A DNA stretch of 55,364 nt from a virus: the IMG/VR virus record IMGVR_UViG_3300032073_000039, positions 1 to 55,364 of that record. One strand, given 5' to 3'. Position numbers and translations under genes: made by a program. Below are positions 26,556-33,885 of the stretch, in pieces. Every line of letters begins with the position of its first letter. Positions within the stretch are counted from its first letter, which is position 1. Under the pieces are notes generated by a model. That model had not been told where the DNA came from. It saw nothing but the letters and a program-made list of their open reading frames with translations, and searched no databases.

Positions 26556-26872
26556 TCTGTTACAGGATACTTCTCATCCATAATTTTCTTAAGTGCCCCG
26601 CATCTCTCATACTCCTCTTCCTCTACATAATACTCTATCATATTCTCAAGCTCATGTGCTTTTGGCCCTGCAGTAGGATCATACGCCATTAAAGCTGAAT
26701 AACCAAAGTCAGTCTCTGCTGCAGTAGGTCTATCCATAAGATCTTCAAACGTCACTTCCTTTGTCAACACTCTATATGAATTCTCATAAGCTATTTGTAG
26801 TATTGCCTTTTCAATCTTCATTTTTTCTACTTCTGACATGTTCTCCCCATGCTCTAGTCCTTCTGAATCCAT
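26552..26872 (-). CDS. First leftward gene; small protein with UVR-like helix pair
   Basis: 106 residues. The C-terminal part ELENMIEYYVEEEEYERCGA followed by LKKIMDEKYP matches the UVR (UvrB/UvrC interaction-type) helical hairpin pattern. The middle (TAAETDFGYSALMAYDPTAG) is unknown. The chosen start is the ATG at 26872, 15 bases from the predicted transcript start. An internal ATG at 26839 (MSEVEKMK) is possible too. As in the next gene, base use is richer in G+C than the phage average. Confidence 0.65.
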   Translation of the reverse strand: MDSEGLEHGENMSEVEKMKIEKAILQIAYENSYRVLTKEVTFEDLMDRPTAAETDFGYSALMAYDPTAGPKAHELENMIEYYVEEEEYERCGALKKIMDEKYPVTE

Positions 26873-26892
26873 TGCGTGTTTTTTAAGTTAGA

Positions 26893-26921
26893 CAAATTTA
26901 TCTTATATAATAATATACCAA
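26893..26921 (-). promoter_or_regulatory. Bacteroidota-type promoter for the leftward early/lysis unit
   Basis: Minus strand: TTGG (26918-26921), 17 bases, TAAATTTG (26893-26900). This agrees with the Bacteroidota housekeeping consensus TTTG / 17-23 bases / TAnnTTTG. A start near 26887 would give a leader of about 15 bases. The spacer begins TATATTA, as in the late motif. Confidence 0.65.
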
Positions 26922-27040
26922 TTTTTACAATCAATTGAAAAGTTTACCTATAAAAAATTTATTCATGCATTGCATTGTAATAGGGTCCTAGCATTTGACT
27001 TCCCGGCTAAAAACTGCAGAGGGTGTACCCCCCTGTTGAG
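26922..27040. other. Divergent control region
   Basis: Between the leftward and rightward units. It holds a TGCATTGCATTG direct repeat near 26965-26977, a stretch of unusually high G+C (27001-27035) and a short hairpin GGG-TGTA-CCC at 27021-27030. No gene fits. It may be an operator or an origin region. Confidence 0.4.
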
Positions 27041-27069
27041 TTGACAGAGTGTTGACTTATGTATACAAA
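27041..27069 (+). promoter_or_regulatory. Candidate rightward early promoter
   Basis: TTGACA at 27041-27046 and TATACAAA at 27062-27069. There are 18 bases between TTG and TATACAAA, and the next start codon is 18 bases downstream at 27088. A second TTGAC stands at 27052. Neither is a perfect host consensus. Confidence 0.4.
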
Positions 27070-27087
27070 TTTACTAAATTAAAAACT

Positions 27088-27618
27088 ATGAATAGTAAAG
27101 TAATGGTGTCTGCAGATGACAAAGGAAATGTGATCAGACAGACTAAAAATGAAGAGTGGTCTAATATCATTCTGAAACAAAACAAGTCCACGTTTGGTAC
27201 TAATAATGTGGTCAACAACAAGTCTTTAAGCGTACTGATTTTAGGTAGAACTGAAGACTTAAAAGCTATGAGCTTGCAAGCAGGTCAAGAGCTTGACGGT
27301 CATATCTATATTAAAGAGCAGACAATGCCTTTTAATGATAATGACCCAGACAGAGACTTAAAGATAGCTGGTGATACAGGTATTGTTTGTGCTACTGCTG
27401 ATGGAGAACCTATATACAGAAAGGCTTTCTATGATCCAAGTGGTACACTTAAGGATGAGTTTGTTCCTCACGCTAATGGTGCTGAGATTAAAAGTGCATT
27501 AGGACTTGAGACTAAGGTTGAGCCTAAAGCAGAAACTAAGCAAGTAGACCTTGAAGACTCTATTGCTGAGGTAGAATCAGAAGAGCAAGATGAAATGGTA
27601 GATGAATTTGAGCTGTAA
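27088..27618 (+). CDS. First rightward early protein; acidic C-terminal tip
   Basis: 176 residues from the ATG at 27088; a GTG at 27049 in frame lies inside the promoter and is not used here. The protein has a beta-rich body (VSADDKGNVIRQ, SLSVLILGRTEDLK, GHIYIKEQTMPF, GDTGIVCATADGEPIYRKAF) and a long acidic tail ending DEMVDEFEL. The acidic-aromatic tip resembles that of single-strand DNA-binding proteins, and the SSB-like protein at 39102 ends DDFDL. A DNA-binding OB-type role is a guess. It is followed by two hairpins, so it is a monocistronic early gene. Confidence 0.75.
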   Translation: MNSKVMVSADDKGNVIRQTKNEEWSNIILKQNKSTFGTNNVVNNKSLSVLILGRTEDLKAMSLQAGQELDGHIYIKEQTMPFNDNDPDRDLKIAGDTGIVCATADGEPIYRKAFYDPSGTLKDEFVPHANGAEIKSALGLETKVEPKAETKQVDLEDSIAEVESEEQDEMVDEFEL

Positions 27619-27628
27619 GATAGATAAT

Positions 27629-27656
27629 GTGCACTGTACGTAACAGTATGGTGCAC
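27629..27656 (+). terminator. Hairpin after the first early gene
   Basis: An 11-bp stem (27629-27639 with 27646-27656, two G-T pairs) has a 6-base loop and starts 10 bases past the stop codon. The following bases are ttattaaaa, a poor T-run, so it may stabilise the mRNA end instead of terminating. Confidence 0.5.
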
Positions 27657-27723
27657 TTATTAAAATGAATTAGCAGTCAACAGTCTAGGTATAGGCATAA
27701 GATAAGTCCTATATAACTGTAAT

Positions 27724-27763
27724 CCTGCATCAGAAAGCTACTGGTGCAGGTATTTATTTTTTT
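27724..27763 (+). terminator. Intrinsic terminator
   Basis: A 10-bp stem (27724-27733 with 27741-27750, one T-G pair) has a 7-base loop and is followed by tatttattttttt. The 67 bases between this and the preceding hairpin hold no gene. Confidence 0.8.
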
Positions 27764-28065
27764 ATAGGCATTAAAAAGAAATACAACCTATCTTTTAGAA
27801 AAAAATACAACAGATCTTATAAAAAGTCTGTGCAAATTTTATTTTTTGTACGTGTGTCACAAAAAAAGTGAATCATCATAGTACACTTTCTTACTTAATT
27901 ACAATCTTTAAGAAAACAAACAACAGTATTATATACATAGCTATAGCCACAACTATACAGATCATAATGACAAAATAAACTCTCTTATGTTCTCTTATAG
28001 TCTCTTATAGGCTTCTTATGTATTAAATAGAATAAGATTAACCGCAAATACCTAAATCAATAACC
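27764..28065 (+). other. Gene-free control stretch with repeats
   Basis: No frame of note. The stretch holds a direct repeat pair starting AAATACAAC at 27779 and 27803 (spacing 24 bases, continuing with similar atctt) and the tandem repeat at 27981-28020. It is the largest gene-free DNA in the window and could include an origin or a regulatory array. Confidence 0.45.
27981..28020 (+). repeat. Tandem 10-bp repeat (iteron-like)
   Basis: Four consecutive 10-mers: tctcttatgt, tctcttatag, tctcttatag, gcttcttatg. The 10-bp period places each copy on the same face of the helix. It lies 46 bases upstream of the first small ORF of the next unit, so it may bind an initiator or regulator. Confidence 0.65.
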
Positions 28066-28167
28066 ATGAAATCAATAGAAGAGTGCAAGGCATACTGGGA
28101 CAACTTTAACCAGGATCTTTACATTGAATACCTAATCAAAAAACAACAACATGAAAAAGATAATTAA
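28066..28167 (+). CDS. Tiny hydrophilic protein
   Basis: 33 residues, MKSIEECKAYWDNFNQDLYI plus a polar end. It is preceded by an A/T-rich leader and overlaps the next start by 17 bases. It is short, but the dense arrangement and early position make expression plausible. Function unknown. Confidence 0.45.
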   Translation: MKSIEECKAYWDNFNQDLYIEYLIKKQQHEKDN

Positions 28168-28285
28168 CAAAGTATACAATACCGTCAAAGAATATGACGT
28201 AGAACTAATGGCAGTACTTATGACAACTGTATTTATGATGACATTTGCTTATGTTATTTCATACACAATTGAGACTGCATTTTAA
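28151..28285 (+). CDS. Tiny single-span membrane protein
   Basis: 44 residues with a polar start (MKKIINKVYNTVKEYDVEL) and one hydrophobic helix (MAVLMTTVFMMTFAYVISYT). Overlap with the preceding mini-gene suggests coupling. Typical of early phage membrane proteins that modify the host envelope; no family. Confidence 0.5.
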   Translation: MKKIINKVYNTVKEYDVELMAVLMTTVFMMTFAYVISYTIETAF

Positions 28286-28306
28286 TAACCATATAAATCT
28301 ATAACA

Positions 28307-28456
28307 ATGAAAACAATAGTACCATATGTAATAGCCTCATTAGGATTGGGCTTGTTTATGAGCTTACTAACTGGAATCAGTATAGTAACCTTTTTAATAT
28401 TCACATTATTTTGGGCAGGCATGCTTGCACCAATGATAACAATGAAGGAGTCATGA
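28307..28456 (+). CDS. Small two-span membrane protein
   Basis: 49 residues, nearly all hydrophobic (IVPYVIASLGLGLFMSLLTG, then IVTFLIFTLFWAGMLAPMIT). The stop overlaps the next start as ATGA. Function unknown. Confidence 0.5.
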   Translation: MKTIVPYVIASLGLGLFMSLLTGISIVTFLIFTLFWAGMLAPMITMKES

Positions 28457-28791
28457 AATATGTCTTTAACTTTATTCTTAAACTATTCTATGTAATCGTG
28501 TTACCAACCGTTGCATCGTTAGTCTGCTTTCATATCGTATCTAGTCATGAACTGGGTACATATGAAATGACAGGTTTGTTCACTCTATTAGTAAGCATCT
28601 ATATAGCTGCTTTCGTTCTTAATAGTAAGATCAAATCTGTAAAACTTCTACCTAATTTTAAAACTGAACTTGTAATATCGTTATCAATAGGCCTACTTAT
28701 TCATGAAGGTGAGATAATAATATTACTTCCATTTCTTATAATGAGAGTAAAACCTGTAACCAGGATACGTAAAACAACTTATTATAATTAA
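28453..28791 (+). CDS. Membrane protein with about three spans
   Basis: 112 residues from the ATG at 28453, which overlaps the previous stop (ATGA); an in-frame TTG further upstream is discarded. Hydrophobic stretches: FNFILKLFYVIVLPTVASLV, LFTLLVSIYIAAFVLN and LVISLSIGLLIHEGEIIILL. The basic end is RVKPVTRIRKTTYYN. Probably inserted in the inner membrane. No family is recognised. Confidence 0.55.
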   Translation: MKYVFNFILKLFYVIVLPTVASLVCFHIVSSHELGTYEMTGLFTLLVSIYIAAFVLNSKIKSVKLLPNFKTELVISLSIGLLIHEGEIIILLPFLIMRVKPVTRIRKTTYYN

Positions 28792-28891
28792 GATCCGGAC
28801 GTTTGTAAGAGTACGTTATAAACTTACCGTGCTAATCAAGGATTGTAGTCATGAATACAATAGAGCGTAATATAACATAACAAGAAAGAAT

Positions 28892-28916
28892 GAAGTAGGC
28901 TGCCTTGGTCTACTTC
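28892..28916 (+). terminator. Hairpin between early units
   Basis: A 9-bp stem (28892-28900 gaagtaggc with 28908-28916 gtctacttc) has a 7-base loop and is followed by gttt. The 147-base gap around it (28792-28938) otherwise shows no gene. The T-run is weak. Confidence 0.45.
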
Positions 28917-28938
28917 GTTTAACCTAAAACCTAAAACC

Positions 28939-29220
28939 ATGAACATAGAAATTTTAAACGCAACACCATTCGTAAAATATAAAAGAGAAATGGGCTTGCT
29001 ATCACATTACTACAGTAAAACAGGAGAAATATTATTTATGCACTCTACTGGAGATACAGAAATAATAAATGAATCTGATGTAGTTAAACCATTAGAAGCA
29101 GAAATAGAAGCTGAATTATTAACTAATGATAATTTAAGATCAATAGCCAGAGATGCTGGATACATATTCGTAAGAGATTACTATACTGTATATCTTAATT
29201 ATTGTAAATCTTATTCGTAA
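28939..29220 (+). CDS. Small early protein of unknown function
   Basis: 93 residues, soluble, with a beta-rich first half (FVKYKREMGLLSHYYSKTGE, ILFMHSTGDTEIINESD) and helical second half. It follows an ACCTAAAACCTAAAACC leader with a duplicated cctaaaa. Its stop codon overlaps the next ATG (TAATG). No domain is recognised. Confidence 0.6.
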   Translation: MNIEILNATPFVKYKREMGLLSHYYSKTGEILFMHSTGDTEIINESDVVKPLEAEIEAELLTNDNLRSIARDAGYIFVRDYYTVYLNYCKSYS

Positions 29221-29378
29221 TGAAAAAATGGATTAACATACCAAATATTATAGTAGCTGGGTGGTTTGTAATAATAACAACCTTAGCAATACTAATGACA
29301 TCATGCTCAACACAGCATGAATGTATGGCATATGGCAATAAAAATGTGCAATATGCTGCCAACAAACATTACAAGTAA
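29220..29378 (+). CDS. Tiny lipoprotein
   Basis: 52 residues. A signal with a long hydrophobic core (IIVAGWFVIITTLAILMTSC) ends in an LMTSC lipobox, and the mature part would be STQHECMAYGNKN plus a short tail. It is a second early-side lipoprotein besides the ones in the leftward block. Envelope modification or superinfection exclusion is possible. Confidence 0.55.
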   Translation: MKKWINIPNIIVAGWFVIITTLAILMTSCSTQHECMAYGNKNVQYAANKHYK

Positions 29379-29450
29379 TTAATATACTAATACATTACTT
29401 GAATACAATAGTCAGACATACCGTGTTTGGTTAGGTAAAGTGGAAGAAGA

Positions 29451-29486
29451 AGAGGTAGGCTCTTATTATTAATCCTGCCTCTTTTT
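29451..29486 (+). terminator. Intrinsic terminator
   Basis: A 9-bp stem (29451-29459 agaggtagg with 29474-29482 cctgcctct, one T-G pair) has a 14-base loop and is followed by ttttta. It precedes the next start at 29502 by 15 bases, so it may also attenuate the following gene. Confidence 0.7.
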
Positions 29487-29501
29487 ATTTAATAATACAT
29501 T

Positions 29502-30011
29502 ATGACAAGAATTTATAAAGAAACCCAAATTAACATACTATCTGAGTTAATGGCTAAAAGTAACATTAATGATCCTAATAAGAATGCAATACTTAATGCA
29601 CTTGTAGATAACTTAGATACTGACACTAAACAATTTATTATTGATAGAATATTTAGTAAATCAGATTATATACCAGTAACAAAAAACTGTTACTTCAAAA
29701 TACATAAAGATAATGCTTCCATACAACAGCATAGAAACACAGAGTATATGGAAGACATTATGAATGATATTGGTTTAATGGAAGATGATTATGTCTTTGG
29801 TCAAGTTGTTAGCTCAAAAAACTGGACTGATGAATTTGTTACACATTATAATCAATTTAGTACAGAGCTATTTTATCATGATAAGAAAAATAAGATCAAA
29901 AGATATGGTCTTGCTTTATCAATAAATGATATATTAGTAATTGAAAAAAACACAATACCTTACTTTAAAACAATAGAACATGGCAGCATACATATCCAAG
30001 GCGTTACTTGA
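29502..30011 (+). CDS. Early protein of unknown function
   Basis: 169 residues, soluble, acidic/basic mix. The start MTRIYKETQINILSELMAKS is followed by helices; then NCYFKIHKDNASIQQHRNTE and a beta-rich end. It overlaps the next gene by 32 bases. No motif recognised. Confidence 0.6.
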   Translation: MTRIYKETQINILSELMAKSNINDPNKNAILNALVDNLDTDTKQFIIDRIFSKSDYIPVTKNCYFKIHKDNASIQQHRNTEYMEDIMNDIGLMEDDYVFGQVVSSKNWTDEFVTHYNQFSTELFYHDKKNKIKRYGLALSINDILVIEKNTIPYFKTIEHGSIHIQGVT

Positions 30012-30186
30012 AAAAGAATATAATGAACATAAATCAGGACTCAACATAGTCCCAATTGGAATGCCTTACACAACATTTGGAAAAATGATGAATGAAAAAT
30101 ATAGATTTAATGATAAAGAACTTGATGATCTTAACTTAAAAGAATCATTTAATCACATAAAAATTCATCATACTAAAAAAACATGA
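29980..30186 (+). CDS. Small early protein
   Basis: 68 residues, MAAYISKALLEKEYNEHKSG then IVPIGMPYTTFGKMMNE. It overlaps the genes on both sides (32 and 4 bases). The helix content and the PYTTFGKM segment could mean a DNA-binding HTH, but this is uncertain. Confidence 0.55.
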   Translation: MAAYISKALLEKEYNEHKSGLNIVPIGMPYTTFGKMMNEKYRFNDKELDDLNLKESFNHIKIHHTKKT

Positions 30187-30422
30187 AGCAATTTGGAATA
30201 GTTAACAAAGATATAATTACAGACCCTGAACTATCAGTTCAAGCAAAAGGACTTTACAGTTTATTATGTTGTTACTGCAACAGTAGTAGAAGATGTTATC
30301 CATCTATTAGTACATTAGCAGATTACAGTAACAAGAGCGTAAGATCCATAAGTCAATATATTAAAGAGTTAAAATCTAAAGGGTATATTACTAAATCTGG
30401 ACATTATTATTTTGTTAAATAG
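30183..30422 (+). CDS. HTH_36-type winged-helix DNA-binding protein
   Basis: 79 residues. QFGIVNKDIITDPELSVQAK starts the domain, then LYSLLCCYCNSSRRCYPSIS, TLADYSNKSVRSISQYIKEL and KSKGYITKSGHYYF. This is the HTH_36 (replication initiator/RepA N-terminal-like) layout with PS-x-x-TLA...S-x-x-(S/T)-I. It would bind DNA as a regulator or initiation factor. It overlaps the previous gene by 4 bases. Confidence 0.75.
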   Translation: MKQFGIVNKDIITDPELSVQAKGLYSLLCCYCNSSRRCYPSISTLADYSNKSVRSISQYIKELKSKGYITKSGHYYFVK

Positions 30423-30505
30423 TTATAGCTATATAACTACTATTTATTTTTCTTAGATGTGTTTTTGAGCTATAAATTCTGATTTATATTATGTAATTTT
30501 AGTTC

Positions 30506-30769
30506 ATGATTTACCAATTATCTGATGGTCGTATAGTTGAGCTCTCTGTAGAGACATTTTTAGAACTTACTGATGAAGAAATTCATGAGTTAATTGGTCT
30601 AAGTTCTGTCTATACTAAAAATGTAGCAAGTCCTTTCTATGCACCATACAATCAAGGTAAAAAAACAAACATTATAGAAGAATTACCGGATGAATCAGAA
30701 ATAGAATTACCTGATCTAGATCCTCAAATATTACTGGATGATAATTACTTTCATCCTGATGATGAATAA
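30506..30769 (+). CDS. Acidic protein of unknown function
   Basis: 87 residues. VELSVETFLELTDEEIHELI is a likely helix pair; ASPFYAPYNQGKKTNI is a linker; the end is very acidic (LPDLDPQILLDDNYFHPDDE). It is followed by a terminator, so the gene stands as its own unit after an 83-base A/T-rich gap that may hold a promoter. A peptide-like adaptor role is possible. Confidence 0.65.
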   Translation: MIYQLSDGRIVELSVETFLELTDEEIHELIGLSSVYTKNVASPFYAPYNQGKKTNIIEELPDESEIELPDLDPQILLDDNYFHPDDE

Positions 30770-30787
30770 TTTATAATAAAACAAAGG

Positions 30788-30815
30788 AAAAAGGGGCTTT
30801 AGGGCCTCTTTTTTT
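30788..30815 (+). terminator. Intrinsic terminator before the replication block
   Basis: A 10-bp stem (30788-30797 with 30804-30813, one G-T pair) has a 6-base loop and runs into a stretch of T. It separates the early small genes from the replication block. Confidence 0.8.
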
Positions 30816-30844
30816 ATATATACTAACCACTAAAAACCAACATT

Positions 30845-31390
30845 ATGTTATCAAAAGAACAAAAACAACAATTAGAAAGACAAAAAAATATAGAATTACT
30901 TAAGAAAAGAGAAGAAAGATACATGTTTTATGGTATTTATGAAGAATACACTAAAACTAGAGAGTTGGTACAAGTAATTGATTATACAAAACTAAACCCA
31001 CATCAGCATTTTTTATTTAAAAGAGTGTTACACGGTTTAAATATGTACACAAAACAAGAAGTTAATACTATGCACAGAGATAAGAAAAGAAGAATTATTA
31101 AAGTCTGGAAGCGTGGTCAAGCTGTTATCAATAAATGGAAACAGATAATTTCTAACAAAAAAATAAATCACTATCTTTATAAGACTTTTGGTGAAAATGA
31201 AAACGCAAAAGCATTATTAGAGATATCAGAGACAGATTATTTACCAGATTATACTAGTAGAGTTTCACTAAAAGATTTAGGAGTAAGGTATGAAGACCTT
31301 ATTCTTATGTTTATGAGAGAGAAATTATTACCAAATAACTATTTTGAATTAAAAAATGAGTATAAAAAAGGTATCAAAAAAAATGTCTAA
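30845..31390 (+). CDS. Basic helical protein of unknown function
   Basis: 181 residues, Lys-rich and helical (SKEQKQQLERQKNIELLKKR; RDKKRRIIKVWKRGQAVINK). The end VRYEDLILMFMREKLLPNNY overlaps the HNH gene. It may bind nucleic acid. It is the first gene of the long plus-strand replication operon. No family is recognised. Confidence 0.65.
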   Translation: MLSKEQKQQLERQKNIELLKKREERYMFYGIYEEYTKTRELVQVIDYTKLNPHQHFLFKRVLHGLNMYTKQEVNTMHRDKKRRIIKVWKRGQAVINKWKQIISNKKINHYLYKTFGENENAKALLEISETDYLPDYTSRVSLKDLGVRYEDLILMFMREKLLPNNYFELKNEYKKGIKKNV

Positions 31391-31628
31391 AATAAATTCT
31401 GAGTATTCTAAGTTAAGAAAAGAATTTTTACAAAATCATCCAATGTGCCATGCAAAGATCCATAAGTGTTCTTTGCGGGCAACGGATGTACATCACAAAA
31501 AAGGACGTGGCATTCATCATCTTGATATAAACACCTGGTTACCAGTGTGTAGAAGTTGTCACATGTGGATAGAAGTTCATCCACTTGAAGCAAGTGAACT
31601 TGGTTTTTCAGAATCTAAAATAAATTAA
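31383..31628 (+). CDS. HNH endonuclease-like protein
   Basis: 81 residues from the ATG at 31383 (an in-frame ATG at 31356 lies inside the upstream gene). HPMCHAKIHKCSLRATDVHH gives the first zinc knuckle and the HH of the beta-beta-alpha-metal fold; WLPVCRSCHMWIEVHP gives the second CxxC and the final histidine. This is the short phage HNH type found in replication operons. It may nick recombination intermediates or host DNA. Confidence 0.8.
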   Translation: MSKINSEYSKLRKEFLQNHPMCHAKIHKCSLRATDVHHKKGRGIHHLDINTWLPVCRSCHMWIEVHPLEASELGFSESKIN

Positions 31629-31630
31629 TT

Positions 31631-32014
31631 ATGAAATGGGATAAAAGTGAATGGCAAGGACGTACAAAAAGTAATGTAGAATTTTCTACTGGAGTAGCAG
31701 GTATAAGTATTATAGTATTTTTAGTATTATTGTTATATGCTGCAGCTGTAAGTGGTCAATCTTATTATAAACATGAATCAAGTACACCAACTGCTGATTT
31801 ATGGAAAAACTCTAGTACTACTAAACAACAAAGGTTTAAACCTCAATCTTATTTATATTTAAATAATCATAGGATGCAAGTAGTAATGTTACCTGTTAAC
31901 AGACAAGTATATAATTTTTATAACCCAACAGTTTACAGATTTATACCAAATAATAACATATACTATGTTCCTAATACTAACTTAATTAATTATGGATATT
32001 ATTTACAGAGATGA
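31631..32014 (+). CDS. Single-span membrane protein with Tyr/Asn-rich tail
   Basis: 127 residues. One hydrophobic helix (VAGISIIVFLVLLLYAAAVS) at about residues 22-41, then a ~85-residue tail rich in Tyr, Asn and Pro (NNHRMQVVMLPVNRQVYNFY), which is probably outside the inner membrane. It overlaps the helicase start by 23 bases. Its place inside a replication operon is unusual; it could tether the replisome. Confidence 0.65.
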   Translation: MKWDKSEWQGRTKSNVEFSTGVAGISIIVFLVLLLYAAAVSGQSYYKHESSTPTADLWKNSSTTKQQRFKPQSYLYLNNHRMQVVMLPVNRQVYNFYNPTVYRFIPNNNIYYVPNTNLINYGYYLQR

Positions 32015-33149
32015 TATACAGAAAAAAGCATTAGATATTGCCTATATAAATAGTAGATGTGGTTTAGGTATATCTATGGGTGTTGGTAAAACAAGGATTG
32101 GACTACAACATATGATGAAATTCTACAATTCTTTGTCAGAGTTTCTTGTTGTAGCACCAAAAAGATCTATATTTCAAGCTTGGCTTGATGAAATAGAAAA
32201 GCTTAATTATCATGTTCTTATACCACATATTACTTTTAGCACTTATTTATCATTAAATAAACAGGATCCAAAAAAATATGATTGTGTTTACTTAGATGAG
32301 TGTCATAGTTTAAAATATACTCATCAAGAGTTTCTTAAAAATTATAATGATAGAATATTAGGCTTAACAGGCACACCGCCTGCATACAAGAAAAGTGAAA
32401 AGTATAACATGGTAGAAAAGTTTTGCCCAATAATGTATACATTTTCTGTTGATGATGCTGCAGAAGGTAATATTCTTAATGATTATAAAATATATATACA
32501 CCATCTTAGATTAAGTAAAGAAAAAAACGTAAAGAAAAAAGGAAAGAATAATGGTGTGTGGTATACAAGTGAACTTAATGACTACAATTATAATTGTGAT
32601 AGAGTTATTCTTAAAAATGATAGATTATCCAAGATTATGAGGATGAAATCTATGATGGAATATCCAACTAAAGAAAAATATGCAAAGTTTCTTATAAATT
32701 TAGCAACAGATGATAAAAAAGTAATTGTATTTGCTAACACAACAAAACAAGCAGATAGATTATGTAAATATAGTTTTCATTCTAAAAATATGGACTCTGC
32801 AGATAATCTTGAATACTTTTCAGATGGTAGAATTAATAAGTTATCCTGTGTGTTACAGTTATCAGAGGGTGTTACAATACCAAATCTTACAACTGGTATA
32901 ATAATGCATGCTTATGGTAACAATAGAACATCAGCACAACGTATTGGTAGGCTATTAAGATTAAATCCAACAATGACGGCTAATTGTCATATACTATGTT
33001 ATGCAGATACTATTGATCAAAGATGGGTAACTAATGCTATTAAAGACTTTTCTATTGATAAAATTTATCATGTACCTGTTATTAATGGCAAACCTGGATC
33101 ACCAATTAAACAAGAAGGTTTGTATAGTAATTGGCCTAAATTTATATAA
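31992..33149 (+). CDS. Superfamily 2 DNA helicase
   Basis: 385 residues. SF2 motifs in order: Walker A SMGVGKTRIG (about residue 28), Ia FLVVAPKRS, II YLDECHSL (about 100), III LGLTGTPPAY, IV KVIVFANTTKQADRL, V LSEGVTIPNLTTGII and VI SAQRIGRLLRLNP. It is a compact two-RecA-domain enzyme without large insertions. SF2 helicases of this size are common in crAss-like phage replication operons, acting at forks or in recombination. The start overlaps the membrane-protein gene by 23 bases. Confidence 0.9.
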   Translation: MDIIYRDDIQKKALDIAYINSRCGLGISMGVGKTRIGLQHMMKFYNSLSEFLVVAPKRSIFQAWLDEIEKLNYHVLIPHITFSTYLSLNKQDPKKYDCVYLDECHSLKYTHQEFLKNYNDRILGLTGTPPAYKKSEKYNMVEKFCPIMYTFSVDDAAEGNILNDYKIYIHHLRLSKEKNVKKKGKNNGVWYTSELNDYNYNCDRVILKNDRLSKIMRMKSMMEYPTKEKYAKFLINLATDDKKVIVFANTTKQADRLCKYSFHSKNMDSADNLEYFSDGRINKLSCVLQLSEGVTIPNLTTGIIMHAYGNNRTSAQRIGRLLRLNPTMTANCHILCYADTIDQRWVTNAIKDFSIDKIYHVPVINGKPGSPIKQEGLYSNWPKFI

Positions 33150-33424
33150 TGAGAATAGATATTAAAACTTTAAATAAAATACAAAAAGAAATAGGTGAGT
33201 TTCAAGTTGGTGCAGAAGCACATATTAGAAAGTGGAATGATGAACGCCAACTTGTAACAAGCACATTGTCTCTTAGATTTGGATACTGGCAAATTATTGA
33301 TGTTGATAAATTAAACTCTATATTGCCAAAATATGTTAAATTAGTGGAAGAACTCGTTGATGAAGATGAATTTGGTAAACCATTAGTTTATTACAAACTT
33401 ATAGAAAATAGAAAATTAGAATGA
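33149..33424 (+). CDS. Small protein of unknown function
   Basis: 91 residues, beta/alpha mixed (RIDIKTLNKIQKEIGEFQVG; VTSTLSLRFGYWQIIDVDKL) with an acidic helical middle. It overlaps the helicase stop by one base and the next start by 4. No family. Confidence 0.6.
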   Translation: MRIDIKTLNKIQKEIGEFQVGAEAHIRKWNDERQLVTSTLSLRFGYWQIIDVDKLNSILPKYVKLVEELVDEDEFGKPLVYYKLIENRKLE

Positions 33425-33597
33425 TTGATGCTGTATTTAAAAAGACTTATGTGTTATTATCTTGGGATGAATCTCAAGTTTATATAAGAAAGAAATGGTT
33501 TTATAAAGAAGCCATAAGACATAATGATTCCTTTTTTGTGCCAATAAAATATATTTATAATGTACAAAAAGGATATAAAATTGAACCAAATGGGTAA
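33421..33597 (+). CDS. Small basic protein
   Basis: 58 residues, MIDAVFKKTYVLLSWDESQV and a basic aromatic end. ATGA overlap with the previous stop. Soluble; no family is recognised. Confidence 0.5.
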   Translation: MIDAVFKKTYVLLSWDESQVYIRKKWFYKEAIRHNDSFFVPIKYIYNVQKGYKIEPNG

Positions 33598-33826
33598 GAT
33601 GAAAGAATTATTTATGGAAACAAGGATGCATCACTATGAAGGTGATAATGATCCACATATACAGGAATTGGCTAATCAATCAATTGAAGAATTTATTTTT
33701 CATATGGAAGATGTACCTTGTCCTAACTGTAATCAAATAGGTTTAATCCGCAATAAAGATGAAGGAAGATGTGAGTATTGTGCTCAAGAATTTGTTTTTA
33801 TTGATAAAACAATAAGATTTAAATGA
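33590..33826 (+). CDS. Zinc-ribbon protein
   Basis: 78 residues from ATG 33590. Helical acidic first part, then VPCPNCNQIGLIR and GRCEYCAQEF, two CxxC knuckles spaced as in zinc ribbons. It may bind DNA or RNA polymerase. Upstream ATG 33560 is possible but overlaps the previous gene by 38 bases. Confidence 0.65.
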   Translation: MGKMKELFMETRMHHYEGDNDPHIQELANQSIEEFIFHMEDVPCPNCNQIGLIRNKDEGRCEYCAQEFVFIDKTIRFK

Positions 33827-33885
33827 TTATAATATCAGATCCAGGTGATGAACAACCTGGTACACATGTGTATTCAAAAAAATGA
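33823..33885 (+). CDS. Twenty-residue mini-ORF
   Basis: MIIISDPGDEQPGTHVYSKK, with ATGA overlaps on both sides. Its start overlaps the preceding stop and its stop overlaps the next start, so it bridges two genes. This chain makes coupled translation plausible, but the peptide may be just a ribosome relay. Confidence 0.35.
   Translation: MIIISDPGDEQPGTHVYSKK

Noticed and set aside
27049-27051. GTG as start of the first early gene
   Set aside because: It sits between the predicted promoter boxes; ATG 27088 has the usual A-rich leader.
28792-28938. Possible tRNA in the gap of early genes
   Set aside because: No TTCGA-type T-loop, no four-arm pairing; only a short hairpin at 28892-28916.
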